From: Dyadobacter fermentans
GTDB lineage: Bacteria > Bacteroidota > Bacteroidia > Cytophagales > Spirosomataceae
Reading direction: 5' to 3'
Assembly (NCBI RefSeq): GCF_019924045.1
Contig: NZ_JAHXBN010000006.1
Location: 124,001-188,000, forward strand
Length of the DNA: 64,000 bases
A model generated the notes under the pieces. The model did not search any database. It was given only the letters and a program-made list of their open reading frames with translations, and had not been told where the DNA came from. Of the stretch, positions 8,170 to 17,800 are shown piece after piece. The stretch's first letter is position 1, and each line of letters starts with the position of its first letter. The translations under genes were made by a program, and so were the position numbers.

Positions 8170-9390
8170 ATGAAAATACTCCACACCGCCGACTGGCATA
8201 TCGGCAAAAAGCTCGATAACTTTTCCCGCCTCGACGAACAGCGCCTCGTCCTCGAAGAAATCTGCGAAATCGCCGAACGTGAGGCCGTCGACGCGATCAT
8301 CATCGCCGGTGACTTGTTCGACAACTTCAACCCATCGTCCGAAGCGACCGAGCTTTTGTACAGTACATTACACCGCCTTTCGGCCAACGGTACCCGCGCG
8401 GTGATCGCCATCGCCGGCAACCACGATTCCCCCGAGCGCATACAGGTACCCGACGCGCTTGCGAAGGTTTGCGGCATTCTGTTCGTCGGCTTTCCTAATA
8501 CGGAAGTCAAGCCGTTCTGCACACAGGGCAAAGTGGATATAGTCAAAACGGCACCGGGATTTATTGAAATCAAACTACCTAATGCCCCCTTCCCCTTGCG
8601 CGTACTGCACACGCCCTACGCGAACGAGCAGCGTTTGAAAACATTCCTCGGCGTGGAAGAATCGGAAGAAGCATTACGTATTCATTTGCAGGAACATTGG
8701 CAAAACCTGGCCGATCAATATCTCGATGATCAAGGCTTTAACCTGCTGGCAACGCATTTGTTCGTCATGCAAAAGGGCGGCCCCATGCCCGAAGAGCCCG
8801 ACGACGAGCGTCCGATCCTGCACATCGGCGGCGCCCAGGCCATTTACACCGAGAACTTCCCGAAACAGGTGCATTATATTGCATTAGGGCATCTGCACCG
8901 GTTTCATCAGGTCGATAAGATGCCGGCGCCATCCGTATATTCCAGCAGCCCGCTAGCATACAGTTTCTCGGAAGCGAATCAGAACAAGTATGTGATATTG
9001 ATTGAAGCGGAAGCCGGAAAGCTGGTCGGTTATACGCCTATTGAGCTTTTGAAAGGCAAAAAGCTGCGCCGGAAGAGTTTTCATAGCATTGATGAGGCCA
9101 TCGAATGGCTTGGCGAGCATTCAGAAGATTTGATTGAACTGACTATCATTTCTGACAATTATCTGGAAGCATCCGACAAAAAGCGGTTAATGGAAGCGCA
9201 TTCGGGTATTATTCAGATTATTCCTCAGATTAAAAAGAGCGAGGTGGCAGATACGTCGGCGGAAGTTGATCTTTCGCTGAGTATGGAGAAGTTATTTCAA
9301 GAGTATTTCAAAAGCAAAAATAAGGGCCAGGAGCCCTCCGAGGGCTTAATGGAGGTTTTTCGCGAAGTGCTGGGCAGCGAAGCGGAGTAG
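8170..9390 (+). CDS. sbcD: DNA repair exonuclease subunit D (SbcD)
   Basis: This is the Mre11-type nuclease subunit of SbcCD, which opens hairpins and trims DNA ends. Counted from the ATG at 8170, the phosphoesterase motifs are in order: ILHTADWHIGK, IIIAGDLFDNF, IAIAGNHDSPER, LLATHLF and IALGHLHRFH, all carrying metal ligands. The product has 406 residues, normal for SbcD. The ATG at 8161 would add three residues. I prefer 8170 since MKILHTADWH is the usual start. SbcC normally follows at once, but here the next 200 bases hold only hairpins and then a gene on the other strand, so the ATPase partner must be encoded elsewhere or be absent. Confidence 0.93.
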   Translation: MKILHTADWHIGKKLDNFSRLDEQRLVLEEICEIAEREAVDAIIIAGDLFDNFNPSSEATELLYSTLHRLSANGTRAVIAIAGNHDSPERIQVPDALAKVCGILFVGFPNTEVKPFCTQGKVDIVKTAPGFIEIKLPNAPFPLRVLHTPYANEQRLKTFLGVEESEEALRIHLQEHWQNLADQYLDDQGFNLLATHLFVMQKGGPMPEEPDDERPILHIGGAQAIYTENFPKQVHYIALGHLHRFHQVDKMPAPSVYSSSPLAYSFSEANQNKYVILIEAEAGKLVGYTPIELLKGKKLRRKSFHSIDEAIEWLGEHSEDLIELTIISDNYLEASDKKRLMEAHSGIIQIIPQIKKSEVADTSAEVDLSLSMEKLFQEYFKSKNKGQEPSEGLMEVFREVLGSEAE

Positions 9391-9407
9391 CAAGAGCATG
9401 TAGCAAT

Positions 9408-9531
9408 GGCGCGAAGGTCTCCTTCGTGCCTACTATTCGCAGGCCTCCGGCCGGCCCATACCGAAGACGCTTTTGCACAAATGACCGGCCGGAGGCCTAC
9501 GAATAGCGTGTGCAAAGCGTGGAGCTTTGCA
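9408..9531. repeat. Three-hairpin palindromic element
   Basis: Three inverted repeats lie in a row just after sbcD. The first is a 10-bp stem at 9408-9417 and 9421-9430 with a 3-base loop and one G-T pair. The second has 22-base arms at 9433-9454 and 9485-9506 that differ at one position and enclose a 30-base loop; the arms are GC-rich around GGCCTCCGGCCGG. The third is a perfect 8-bp stem (TGCAAAGC at 9511-9518, complement at 9524-9531). There is no T-run, so it is not a simple terminator. It looks like a dispersed palindromic (REP or MITE-like) element, but no second copy is in this window. Confidence 0.7.
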
Positions 9532-9540
9532 TCGTCGCAC

Positions 9541-9577
9541 AAAAAAGCGGGTTACTCCTTTTGGAATAACCCGCTTT
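9541..9577 (-). terminator. Rho-independent terminator of the DksA-like gene
   Basis: A 15-bp stem (9544-9558 with 9563-9577) with one mismatch and a TTTT/AAAA loop is followed on the minus strand by six T residues (9541-9546, overlapping the stem foot). It lies 25 bases beyond the stop codon of the gene at 9603-9986. Confidence 0.88.
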
Positions 9578-9602
9578 CTGTCCTATTTGGTCTTGATGAA
9601 TA

Positions 9603-9986
9603 TCAGCTAGCTCTTTTCAGCTTCGCTTCAATGGTTTGCTGTGTATGCGGCACGATGCGCAGACGCTCTTTTGGGATCAGTTTGCCGGTGTCGATGCAAA
9701 TGCCGTAGGTACCGTTTTTGATGCGGATCAGCGCATTTTCGAGCTGTACCGAATATTTTTGAAGACGCGCGGCCAATTGGCTCAAATTCTCACGTTCACT
9801 GGCATCTGCCCCATCCTCCACTAATTTGGCTGCTCCGGCTGTTACGTCCGTGCCACTATCGTTCTTTTTGCTCAATCCTGTTTTGATGTATTCGAGCTCA
9901 CTTCTTGTCGCTTCCAGCTTCCCACGTATCAGCTCTTCAAACTCCTTTAATTCTTCCTCTGAATATCTTGTTCGTTCTTCTTGCAT
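9603..9986 (-). CDS. TraR/DksA-family protein with degenerate zinc finger
   Basis: The 127-residue product has the DksA layout: an N-terminal coiled-coil (about residues 8-92) followed by a short finger region, RIKNGTYGICIDTGKLIPKERL. In canonical DksA four cysteines bind zinc. Here only Cys97 is left, with Thr100 and the Pro113-His114 pair where the others would be. Bacteroidetes homologues often have this one- or two-Cys form. DksA proteins enter the RNA polymerase secondary channel and, with ppGpp, adjust transcription of ribosomal and amino-acid genes. The coiled-coil tip differs from E. coli DksA, so the same activity cannot be assumed. A TACTTTTG box at 10039-10032 on this strand is a possible -7 element. 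A strong terminator follows. Confidence 0.85.
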   Translation of the reverse strand: MQEERTRYSEEELKEFEELIRGKLEATRSELEYIKTGLSKKNDSGTDVTAGAAKLVEDGADASERENLSQLAARLQKYSVQLENALIRIKNGTYGICIDTGKLIPKERLRIVPHTQQTIEAKLKRAS

Positions 9987-10130
9987 AATCTGAATTGATT
10001 TGTTAGTCTACATCAAGGAGCGTTCAAAGCACAAAAGTACTAGTATTCTGCCTATTTCGGAATAGTATTTAATTAATAACCACTTTCAAATGAGAAACTT
10101 ACTAACACTGACATCAGGGGCTATAATCAA

Positions 10131-10162
10131 CAAAGCCAAAACCTGGGTCGGTAATGGCTTTG
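10131..10162 (-). terminator. Weak terminator-like hairpin after pdhB
   Basis: CAAAGCC at 10131-10137 is complementary to GGCTTTG at 10156-10162. On the minus strand this 7-bp stem with an 18-base loop is followed by TTGATT, a poor T-run. It is the only hairpin seen after the pdhB stop codon. Confidence 0.35.
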
Positions 10163-10179
10163 CTGAGAATCTCTGAAGA

Positions 10180-11160
10180 TTATTTATAAAGCACCGATTT
10201 TACGGCCTCCACTGTGCGCTTCACGCTCGGCAGGATCTCTTCGATCAACGTAGGCGCATAAGGCAGAGGCACGTCGCGGCTGTTCACGCGGATCACCGGC
10301 GCATCCATATAATCAAATGCATGGCGTTGAATATGGTAAGCGAGTTCCGAAGAAATAGCAGCCAACGGCCAGGCTTCTTCCACTACCACACAGCGGTTGG
10401 TTTTCTTAACTGACTCGATCACGGTAGCGTAGTCGATCGGGCGAACAGTGCGCAAATCAACCACTTCTACGTCGATACCTTCTTTTTCCAGTTGAAGCAC
10501 CGCCGGCATGACCACGCGGGGTATCATTTTACCGAAAGAAACGATGGTAACATCTTTACCCTGGCGTTTGATATCGGCTTTGCCCAGTGGAATGAGGTAT
10601 TCTTCCTCAGGTACCGCCATTTTATCACCGTACATCACCTCCGATTCCATGAAAATCACGGGGTTGTTGTCGCGGATGGATGATTTCAAAAGACCTTTCG
10701 CGTCGTAAGGGTTCGAAGGAACGACCACTTTCAGACCGGGGGTGTTGGCAAACCAGTTTTCGAAGTTCTGGGAGTGCTGTGCACCCAGCTGACCTGCATT
10801 ACCGGTAGGTCCGCGGAACACGATCGGGCAACCATACTGGCCGCCTGACATCGAAAGAATTTTCGCCGCACTGTTGATGATCTGGTCGATCGCCACGAGC
10901 GAGAAGTTGAACGTCATGAACTCGACGATCGGGCGCAGGCCGTTTCCGGCAGCACCTACCGCAATCCCCGCAAAGCCAAGCTCCGCGATAGGCGTATCGA
11001 TCACGCGCTCAGGGCCGAACTCATCGAGCATCCCCTGACTCGCCTTATAAGCACCGTTGTATTCCGCAACCTCTTCCCCCATCAAAAAAATACTCTTGTC
11101 AAGGCGCATCTCTTCCGACATAGCGTCGCGAATGGCATCTCTAAATGCTATTTCTTTCAT
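10180..11160 (-). CDS. pdhB: Pyruvate dehydrogenase E1 component, beta subunit
   Basis: A 326-residue thiamine-diphosphate-dependent E1-beta subunit. It has the start REAIRDAMSEEM-like helix, the ThDP-contacting region MGEEVAEYNGAYKASQGML, the conserved glutamate in that motif, GPTGNAGQLGAQHSQ and the C-terminal transketolase domain with VVDLRTVRPID and VVVEEAWP. E1-beta pairs with E1-alpha to decarboxylate pyruvate and acetylate the lipoyl group of E2. The YKASQGM segment fits the pyruvate type better than the branched-chain type. In this window the gene stands alone, with no pdhA or E2 beside it. In Cytophagales these subunits are often scattered, so this is not a sign of damage. Confidence 0.93.
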   Translation of the reverse strand: MKEIAFRDAIRDAMSEEMRLDKSIFLMGEEVAEYNGAYKASQGMLDEFGPERVIDTPIAELGFAGIAVGAAGNGLRPIVEFMTFNFSLVAIDQIINSAAKILSMSGGQYGCPIVFRGPTGNAGQLGAQHSQNFENWFANTPGLKVVVPSNPYDAKGLLKSSIRDNNPVIFMESEVMYGDKMAVPEEEYLIPLGKADIKRQGKDVTIVSFGKMIPRVVMPAVLQLEKEGIDVEVVDLRTVRPIDYATVIESVKKTNRCVVVEEAWPLAAISSELAYHIQRHAFDYMDAPVIRVNSRDVPLPYAPTLIEEILPSVKRTVEAVKSVLYK

Positions 11161-11368
11161 TCGTAATTCTGATAATTATTAATTCTTAGAAGAAACCACC
11201 GCAGCATCATTGCATCTGATCCAGACCGACCTGCGCGGTTACATTAAAAGAGGTTTTGTACACTTATTTCAAAATGATCTGGTAAAATTAGGCAACACTG
11301 GCCAATTCTCAAATTCTTTACCGGAACCATTCTGTTAAAAAATGGGGTAAATGCGGCGCATTCCGGTA

Positions 11369-12244
11369 TTAAATCGGGATCACGTCCACTTCTACCGAAA
11401 GTGTGTGTTTTCCATAGCTGAAAATAATGCCTTTCAGGGGCGGTACATCGCTGTAATCGCGACCCCAGGCTGTAACGATATGGCGCTCGCCGGGCACGAC
11501 ATTGTTCGTCGGATCAAAGTCGCACCAGCCATAATCGGGGATAAAAACCGAGATCCAGGCATGCGAAGCGTCGGAGCCCTGCAATTTGGGTTTTCCCGGC
11601 GGAGGCAGCGTTTCGAGATACCCGCTCACATACCGCGCCGCGAAACCAAAACTGCGGATACAAGCAATGGCGAGGTGCGAAAAATCCTGACAAACACCCT
11701 TTTTAGCAGCCAATACCTCCTTAATGGGCGTATTCACGGTCGAGAAATCAGGCATGAACCTGAATTCAGTGTAAATCTTCTTGCTCAGTTTCGCAATGCA
11801 CTCGTATAATGGCACATGATCATCAAAACAGTCGGCCGCAAATGCCTTTATCTCCGCATCCCATTTCACAAGCGGGCTGGGTAATGTGTATTCCAAAACG
11901 GAAATCTTCGTCGCGCGGTCGCCCGTGAGCCGCTCCCTGGCCTCTCCACTCGTTACCGACGACGGAATGAACAGCGAGCCCGTACGCTCTTTCAAACGTT
12001 CGACGATGGCCGTTGTCAGCACCGTCAGCGTTTTGTGCGGCGAATGCAGGGAAAAATAATGCGTGGTATTTCCGTAAAAATCGACCCGCTCGCTGATCTG
12101 CGCCGGTTCAGGGGTGATCTTAATGCTGAAATCCTGGCAAAGCTGGTCGGGTAGCGTGCGCGGGGTGAGGCACACGAGGCTGTGGTAATTGTTCACGGCC
12201 TCGGCGTACTTATATTCGGTTTTATGGATCAGCCTATACTTCAT
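11369..12244 (-). CDS. Transglutaminase-like cysteine peptidase-fold protein
   Basis: The 291-residue protein has an N-terminal beta domain typical of bacterial transglutaminases (YRLIHKTEYKY ... VCLTPRTLPDQ), then a papain-like core. The catalytic triad is visible: Cys in KKGVCQDFSHLAIACIRSFG, His in SHAWISVFIPDYGW and Asp in CDFDPTNN. Proteins of this type can cleave, link or deamidate amide bonds. The start overlaps the end of the ATP-grasp gene by 11 bases, so translation is probably coupled. It is the last gene of the operon with the ATP-grasp/alpha-E fusion and the DUF2126 protein, families repeatedly predicted to cooperate in making or removing a peptide tag. No signal peptide is visible, so it should act in the cytoplasm. 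Confidence 0.88.
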   Translation of the reverse strand: MKYRLIHKTEYKYAEAVNNYHSLVCLTPRTLPDQLCQDFSIKITPEPAQISERVDFYGNTTHYFSLHSPHKTLTVLTTAIVERLKERTGSLFIPSSVTSGEARERLTGDRATKISVLEYTLPSPLVKWDAEIKAFAADCFDDHVPLYECIAKLSKKIYTEFRFMPDFSTVNTPIKEVLAAKKGVCQDFSHLAIACIRSFGFAARYVSGYLETLPPPGKPKLQGSDASHAWISVFIPDYGWCDFDPTNNVVPGERHIVTAWGRDYSDVPPLKGIIFSYGKHTLSVEVDVIPI

Positions 12245-14792
12245 CCGTATCGTAGTCCATCGGTTCGAAAGAGTGGTGTATCAATGTGTGGCTGAAATAC
12301 TGGTTGGTGAGGTAAATGGATACAGAGCTCACCAGCCTTGCCACCTCTCCGAGCAGGGTGAAGAGCTCGTCCCGCTCGTCGTCGGCGTTGCATTTGCACA
12401 AATCCTGGATGTTCGAAAGTTTAATCAGCGTTGATGCTTTCAATGCAAGCTTTTCCGCCTCGTTCAGCCTTTCCCCATGCGCGGTAGCGGGCAATTCCGC
12501 CAGGTTTTTACCCAGCTCATCGAGCATATAGGTTAATGAATAGGGCAAGCGCGGTTCAAGCAAAATCATGTCCAGCATAGCCTCCACACTCAAATGCGAT
12601 TTATAGATCTGCCGGTAATTCACCAGCATATGATGGTTGATCAGCGTCGCTTCAATCAGCTCATTCTCCACCGCAGCCGTGCGCCCCACGCCAAAATTCG
12701 ACTGGATCACGCTGATTCTCGACAATATCCGCTCAATCAGTTTCCCCGTTTCCAGCAACAAATAGCTGTTATCCCTCGGCATACTTTCGGCAATCACGCC
12801 GAGGAACGTAAACATGTTGTTGAACAACCCGTCGAGCGTGCGCTGGATGTTGGTGCTGTTCATGTGCGAAGCGTTCCGGATTTCATGGTAACCGTTGTCG
12901 ATCAAATCCACGATCCGCCATATTTCCAATTCCCATTGGTTCCGTACCGCACCCACAGCATTCAGGAACGAGCCGATATTCGACGCGACGGTTCCTGCGC
13001 GGCAGTTATCGGAAATCAATGCGATGATTTCCTTGTAAGGGTCATTCAGTTTTTCATCCCCATCCAGAAACCCGGGATAGGTGGATGAAACGTGCGTCAG
13101 CGACTGTAAAAGCACTTTGATATGCTCCTGCTTCGCCGACCCGCCGAAGTTGCGATCGAGGTTGAGCACATTGATCGTAACGTTCATGAACTTGATCACG
13201 GCCATTGCCCGCTCGCAGTAGCGTCCTACCCAGAAAAGGTTTTCGGCGCTACGGCTCGGAAGCGAAACGTGCTTATTCACCGCCGCAGGGGTGTTCAGTA
13301 CAATGCGCTCCTGCGGCTCGTCGGATTTGTCGGAAACGATCCAGGTATCTTTGGAAAAACCACCCTGCTGGTTGGAAATCACAAACCGGTCCTTCACCGC
13401 CGAGCTTCGCGTAAGTCCGCCCTGCATTACGTGGTAACCATTTTCGTCGGCCACCATAAACGCCCGCAGCGCAGCATAGCGCGGCTCTATCACGCCGTTG
13501 ATCAATGAAGGCGTTGTGGAAAGGCTTACCTCCTGCTGCGCGATAAAGTCGTGCGGTCGCTGGATAATCATCTCTTTCAACTTCTCTTTTTCCTCCTTGC
13601 TCTGGGTCCGCCCATAAATCGAGGCGAATTTGGATTTGCGGTTCGCCTTCTTGATGATCAGCTCATCGATATTGTCGAGTACGTAAGCCAATTCTTTCTG
13701 ATGCCCGCACCACCAGGTGGCCACATTAGGCATAATCAACTTTTCGCCGAGAAAATACTGGCATATATTTTCCATGAATGCCAGAAAAGCATGATTTTCA
13801 AGCACGCTCGATCCCGGCGGGTTCATCACCTGCACGTTGCCGAGGCGGATCGCCTGCAAAAGCCCCGGTACACCCAGCCGGGAGTCCTCCCGCAATTCCA
13901 GCGGGTCGCACCATTCGTCGTCGACCCGGCGGACGATCACGTCCACTTTTTGCAAGCCATCGATGGATTTCAGCCATACACTCCCATTACGTACGAGCAG
14001 GTCATCGCCCTGCGCGAGCGTGTAGCCCAGGTACGAGGCCAGGTAGGCATGTTCGAAATAGGCCTCATTGCCCGGCCCCGGGGTGAGGTACACGATATTG
14101 GGCGCGTCGCGGGTTTTGTCCGCCAGCCTGAGTACCGTGTTTTGAATGCTATTAAAAAAAGGCGAGAGCTTGCTTACATACATGCCGTCGGCCAGCTCGG
14201 GCAGTAGCTTGCTCATTACAATGCGGTTTTCGAGCGTGTAGCCCGATCCCGAGGGCGCCTGCGTGCGGCTGTCGAGCACCCACATTTGCCCGTCCGGGCC
14301 CCGCGCCATGTCAGCCGCGAACAACGTCAGCTGCCGCGGGCCGGGGACTTTGATATCAATGCAAGGCCGTAAAAATCCTGTGTTCTCAAAAACGAGCTCC
14401 GCCGGGATGACGGCGTCCTTCACCAGGTTTCTGGGCCCGTATATATCTTTCAAAAGAAGGTCGAGTAATAGGGCCCGCTGCTGTAAACCTTTCGAAATCT
14501 TCTCCCATTCACGATGTTCTATCAGGAAAGGGATCGGGTCGAGCTGCCAGGGGCGGTTCATGCCGTCGGGGCTGCCGTAGACGTTGTAAGTCACACCATT
14601 CTCCCGCAGTTTGCTGATAATCTCCTGATTACGGTTTTGGAGCTCCCGGATGCCCAGCTTTTCCAGCGTGGCGAAAAGCGCCTGCCAATGTGGCTTCAAT
14701 TTTCCGTTGGGGTCCAGCACCTCATCGTAGGAAGTCAGGCCGGCTTGATAGGATTGTAACAGGTTCACGGAAGCCTCGGTAAGCATATTCAA
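12234..14792 (-). CDS. Circularly permuted ATP-grasp ligase fused to alpha-E domain
   Basis: The 852-residue protein joins two families that many bacteria encode separately. Residues 1 to about 480 form a circularly permuted type 2 ATP-grasp domain (former DUF404/DUF407): YNVYGSPDGMNRPWQLDPIP, YLTPGPGNEAYFEHAYLA, the VDVIVRRVDDEWCDPLEL stretch and MNPPGSSVLENHAFLAFM. ATP-grasp enzymes form amide bonds through acyl phosphates. From about residue 520 follows an all-helical alpha-E domain (former DUF403), starting at SAENLFWVGRYCERAMAVIKF. Its function is unknown, though it always travels with these ligases. The operon neighbours are two transglutaminase proteins, one carrying DUF2126. Substrates are not known. 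The ATG at 14792 gives a complete N-terminus, and the next gene upstream ends 21 bases away. Confidence 0.88.
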   Translation of the reverse strand: MNMLTEASVNLLQSYQAGLTSYDEVLDPNGKLKPHWQALFATLEKLGIRELQNRNQEIISKLRENGVTYNVYGSPDGMNRPWQLDPIPFLIEHREWEKISKGLQQRALLLDLLLKDIYGPRNLVKDAVIPAELVFENTGFLRPCIDIKVPGPRQLTLFAADMARGPDGQMWVLDSRTQAPSGSGYTLENRIVMSKLLPELADGMYVSKLSPFFNSIQNTVLRLADKTRDAPNIVYLTPGPGNEAYFEHAYLASYLGYTLAQGDDLLVRNGSVWLKSIDGLQKVDVIVRRVDDEWCDPLELREDSRLGVPGLLQAIRLGNVQVMNPPGSSVLENHAFLAFMENICQYFLGEKLIMPNVATWWCGHQKELAYVLDNIDELIIKKANRKSKFASIYGRTQSKEEKEKLKEMIIQRPHDFIAQQEVSLSTTPSLINGVIEPRYAALRAFMVADENGYHVMQGGLTRSSAVKDRFVISNQQGGFSKDTWIVSDKSDEPQERIVLNTPAAVNKHVSLPSRSAENLFWVGRYCERAMAVIKFMNVTINVLNLDRNFGGSAKQEHIKVLLQSLTHVSSTYPGFLDGDEKLNDPYKEIIALISDNCRAGTVASNIGSFLNAVGAVRNQWELEIWRIVDLIDNGYHEIRNASHMNSTNIQRTLDGLFNNMFTFLGVIAESMPRDNSYLLLETGKLIERILSRISVIQSNFGVGRTAAVENELIEATLINHHMLVNYRQIYKSHLSVEAMLDMILLEPRLPYSLTYMLDELGKNLAELPATAHGERLNEAEKLALKASTLIKLSNIQDLCKCNADDERDELFTLLGEVARLVSSVSIYLTNQYFSHTLIHHSFEPMDYDTDEV

Positions 14793-14813
14793 AATCAGGG
14801 TTATACTGCAAAT

Positions 14814-17800
14814 CTATCGCGATTTCCAGAATTTGCGTAAATCCAGGGTATTGGGATACTCCGGATTGATCAGTTCGATCGGGGTGTCGCCGCGCATTTC
14901 CTTTTTCGTTTCGGCTACAAACCGGGAAACACCCGAGGCCGTTTTCTCGATAACCGGCACCTCGCGGGTAGCCGACGGCGTATGCCCGAACCCCTGGAAC
15001 AAGCTGATTTTGCGTGATTCGGCCTCGAAACTATTGACCGGATAAGTATCAAAACTACGCCCTCCAGGGTGTGAAACGAAATAGGTACAGCCGCCCAATA
15101 TACGGTTATTCCAGGTATCCACAATATCGAAAACCAGTGGCGCGTCGGCCCCGATCGTCGGGTGCAATGCCGACGGCGGGTTCCAGGCTTTGTAGCGGAT
15201 ACCCGCCACATATTCCCCTTTAATTCCCGCGCTCCGGAGCGGCACGCGGCAGCCATTGCAGACCAGAATATGCCTTCCTTCCACAAAACCGCTCACTTTT
15301 ACCTGCAACCTCTCAAGCGAGGAATCCACAAACCGCGCGGTACCCGCATTCGACAATTCTTCTCCTAAAACATGCCAGGGCTCAATGCCCAGGCGCAATT
15401 CAAGCTGAATATTGTCGACCGTGATGCCGCCGTAATGCGGGAAGCGGAACTCGAAGAATGGGTCGAACCAAGAAATATCGAAGTTGTAACCCGCCGCTTT
15501 CAGGTCATTCACTACATCCACCATATCCAGGTAGGCGAAATGCGGCAGCAGGAAGCGGTCGTGGAGCTCGGTACCCCAGCGGATGAGTTTATGTTTGTAA
15601 GGTTCTTTCCAGAACTTCGCGATGAGCGCGCGTATGAGCAGCGTCTGCACGAGGTTCATATGCTTGTGCGGCGGCATATCAAATGCCCGGAATTCAAGAA
15701 TACCCAGCCGTCCACTCGATGAATCGGGCGAATACAGTTTATCCATACAAAACTCCGAGCGGTGGGTATTGCCCGTGATATCAACCAATAAATTCCTGAA
15801 AATGCGGTCGACCATCCAGAACGGCACTTCGCCATGCTCCGGAATCTGGTCAAATGCGATTTCTACTTCATACAATCGCTCGTCGCGCCCTTCGTCGATA
15901 CGTGGCGCCTGGCTGGTGGGGCCGATGAACGGGCCCGCGAAAAGGTAACTCAATGCGGGGTGATGCTGCCAGTAGGTCAAAAGGCTGCGCAGCAAGTCGG
16001 GGCGACGTAGTATCGGGCTGTCGGCCGGTTTGGCGCCACCGATGGTCACGTGGTTACCGCCGCCGGTGCCAGTATGACGGCCATCGACCATGAATTTATC
16101 CGTCCCGAGCCGCGAGAAGAACGCCTCTTCATACAATGCGCTGATGTTATCGACCAGCTCCTGCCAATTTTTCGCCGGATGGATATTCACCTCGATCACC
16201 CCGGGATCGGGCGTAACGATCAGTTTCTGCACCCGATAATCCGACGGCGCCGGATAGCCTTCGATCCGCACCGGCATTTTCAGCTTCTCGGCAGTGGCTT
16301 CAATGGATGCCATCAGATCGAGGTAATGTTCCAGATAATCGGTAGGCGGCAGGAATATGTAGATAATGCCGTCACGTTCTTCCACGCAAATCGCCGTTTT
16401 AATCACCGGCACGTTGAAAAGCAGATTATCCTCCGCCTCTCCTTCCTGCTTTTTCTTCGAATCTTCTTCCTCATCAGCCTGCTGCACATTCAAAGGCAAT
16501 TCATATGCGGGTGCCACCGAACCGTAGCGCGCCTGCACAATGGGCTGGTAATCGGCCAATGCTGGCAAATCCTCAAACGGGCTGCGCTCCACAGGTTGCT
16601 CTCGCCGCTCCTTGGCGATTTCGGGCAGCGAGTTCAATGGCAGCCGGTAACCCATTGCCGAATTACCGGGAATCAGGAAGCAGTTGCCACGGCGGAACTG
16701 CCAGGCCGTACTCGTCCAATGCATCCCGTTCCATCTGACAGGTATCACAAATCCCGCGGGGTTATTCAGCCCCTTTTCGAGCAATTTGGCCAGCGTTCTA
16801 CGCTCCACCGAATCCTTCAAATTCACTTTCAAAGGATCAACATTCACCGGTAGTTTACCCTCTTCCATCGCCCAGTAGATAGGATCCTCGTAGGCCGGGG
16901 TAATGTTGTTGGTATCGAGGCCGAGGTATTTGGTTAATTCATTAGTAAAAACCTCCGCATCTCCGAACGTGAATTTCGTCTGCCCTTCCTTGGCTACCAG
17001 ATCATCGTTTTTCCACATCGGAATACCATCATTCCGCCAGTACAACGCATATTGCCAGCGCGGGAACAATTCGCCCGGATACCATTTACCCTGACCGAAA
17101 TGCAACAGCCCGCCATGGGCAAAGCGGTTTTTAAGTCTTAATGAAAGATCATAAGCCAGTTGCCGCTTCAACGGCCCATCCGCAGCCGTATTCCATTCGG
17201 CCGATTCGTAGTCATCTATGGAAATGAAGGTGGGCTCCCCGCCCATCGTGAGACGCACGTCGTTTTCCTGCAAATCCTTTTCCACATCATAGCCTGCCTG
17301 CATCACCTGCGCCCATTGCTCTTCGGAATAGGGCTTGGTGACGCGCGGGTCTTCATGAATGCGGAAAACCTTGTTGTCAAATTCAAAAGTCACTTCGGCA
17401 ACATCCGTAGCCCCCGAAACCGGAGCTGCACTGGCGTAATCAGGCGTGCAGCAGAGCGGTATGTGGCCTTCGCTGGCAAAAAGTCCGGAAGTAGGGTCCA
17501 GACCGATCCATCCCGCGCCGGGTACGTATGCCTCCGTCCATGCGTGCAGGTCGGTAAAATCGGCCTCAGGCCCGGAAGGCCCGTCGAGCGACTTGATATC
17601 GGAAGTAAGCTGCACCAGGTAGCCCGACACAAACCGTGCCGCGATGCCCAGGTGCCGCAGGATCTGCACCAGCAGCCACGCCGAATCGCGGCAGGAGCCA
17701 CTTTGGATCGTGAGCGTCTGTTCGCAGGTCTGCACCCCCGCTTCCATGCGGATATTGTAGTTAATAGCCTTGTAAAGCTCCTGATTGAGGTATACCAGAA

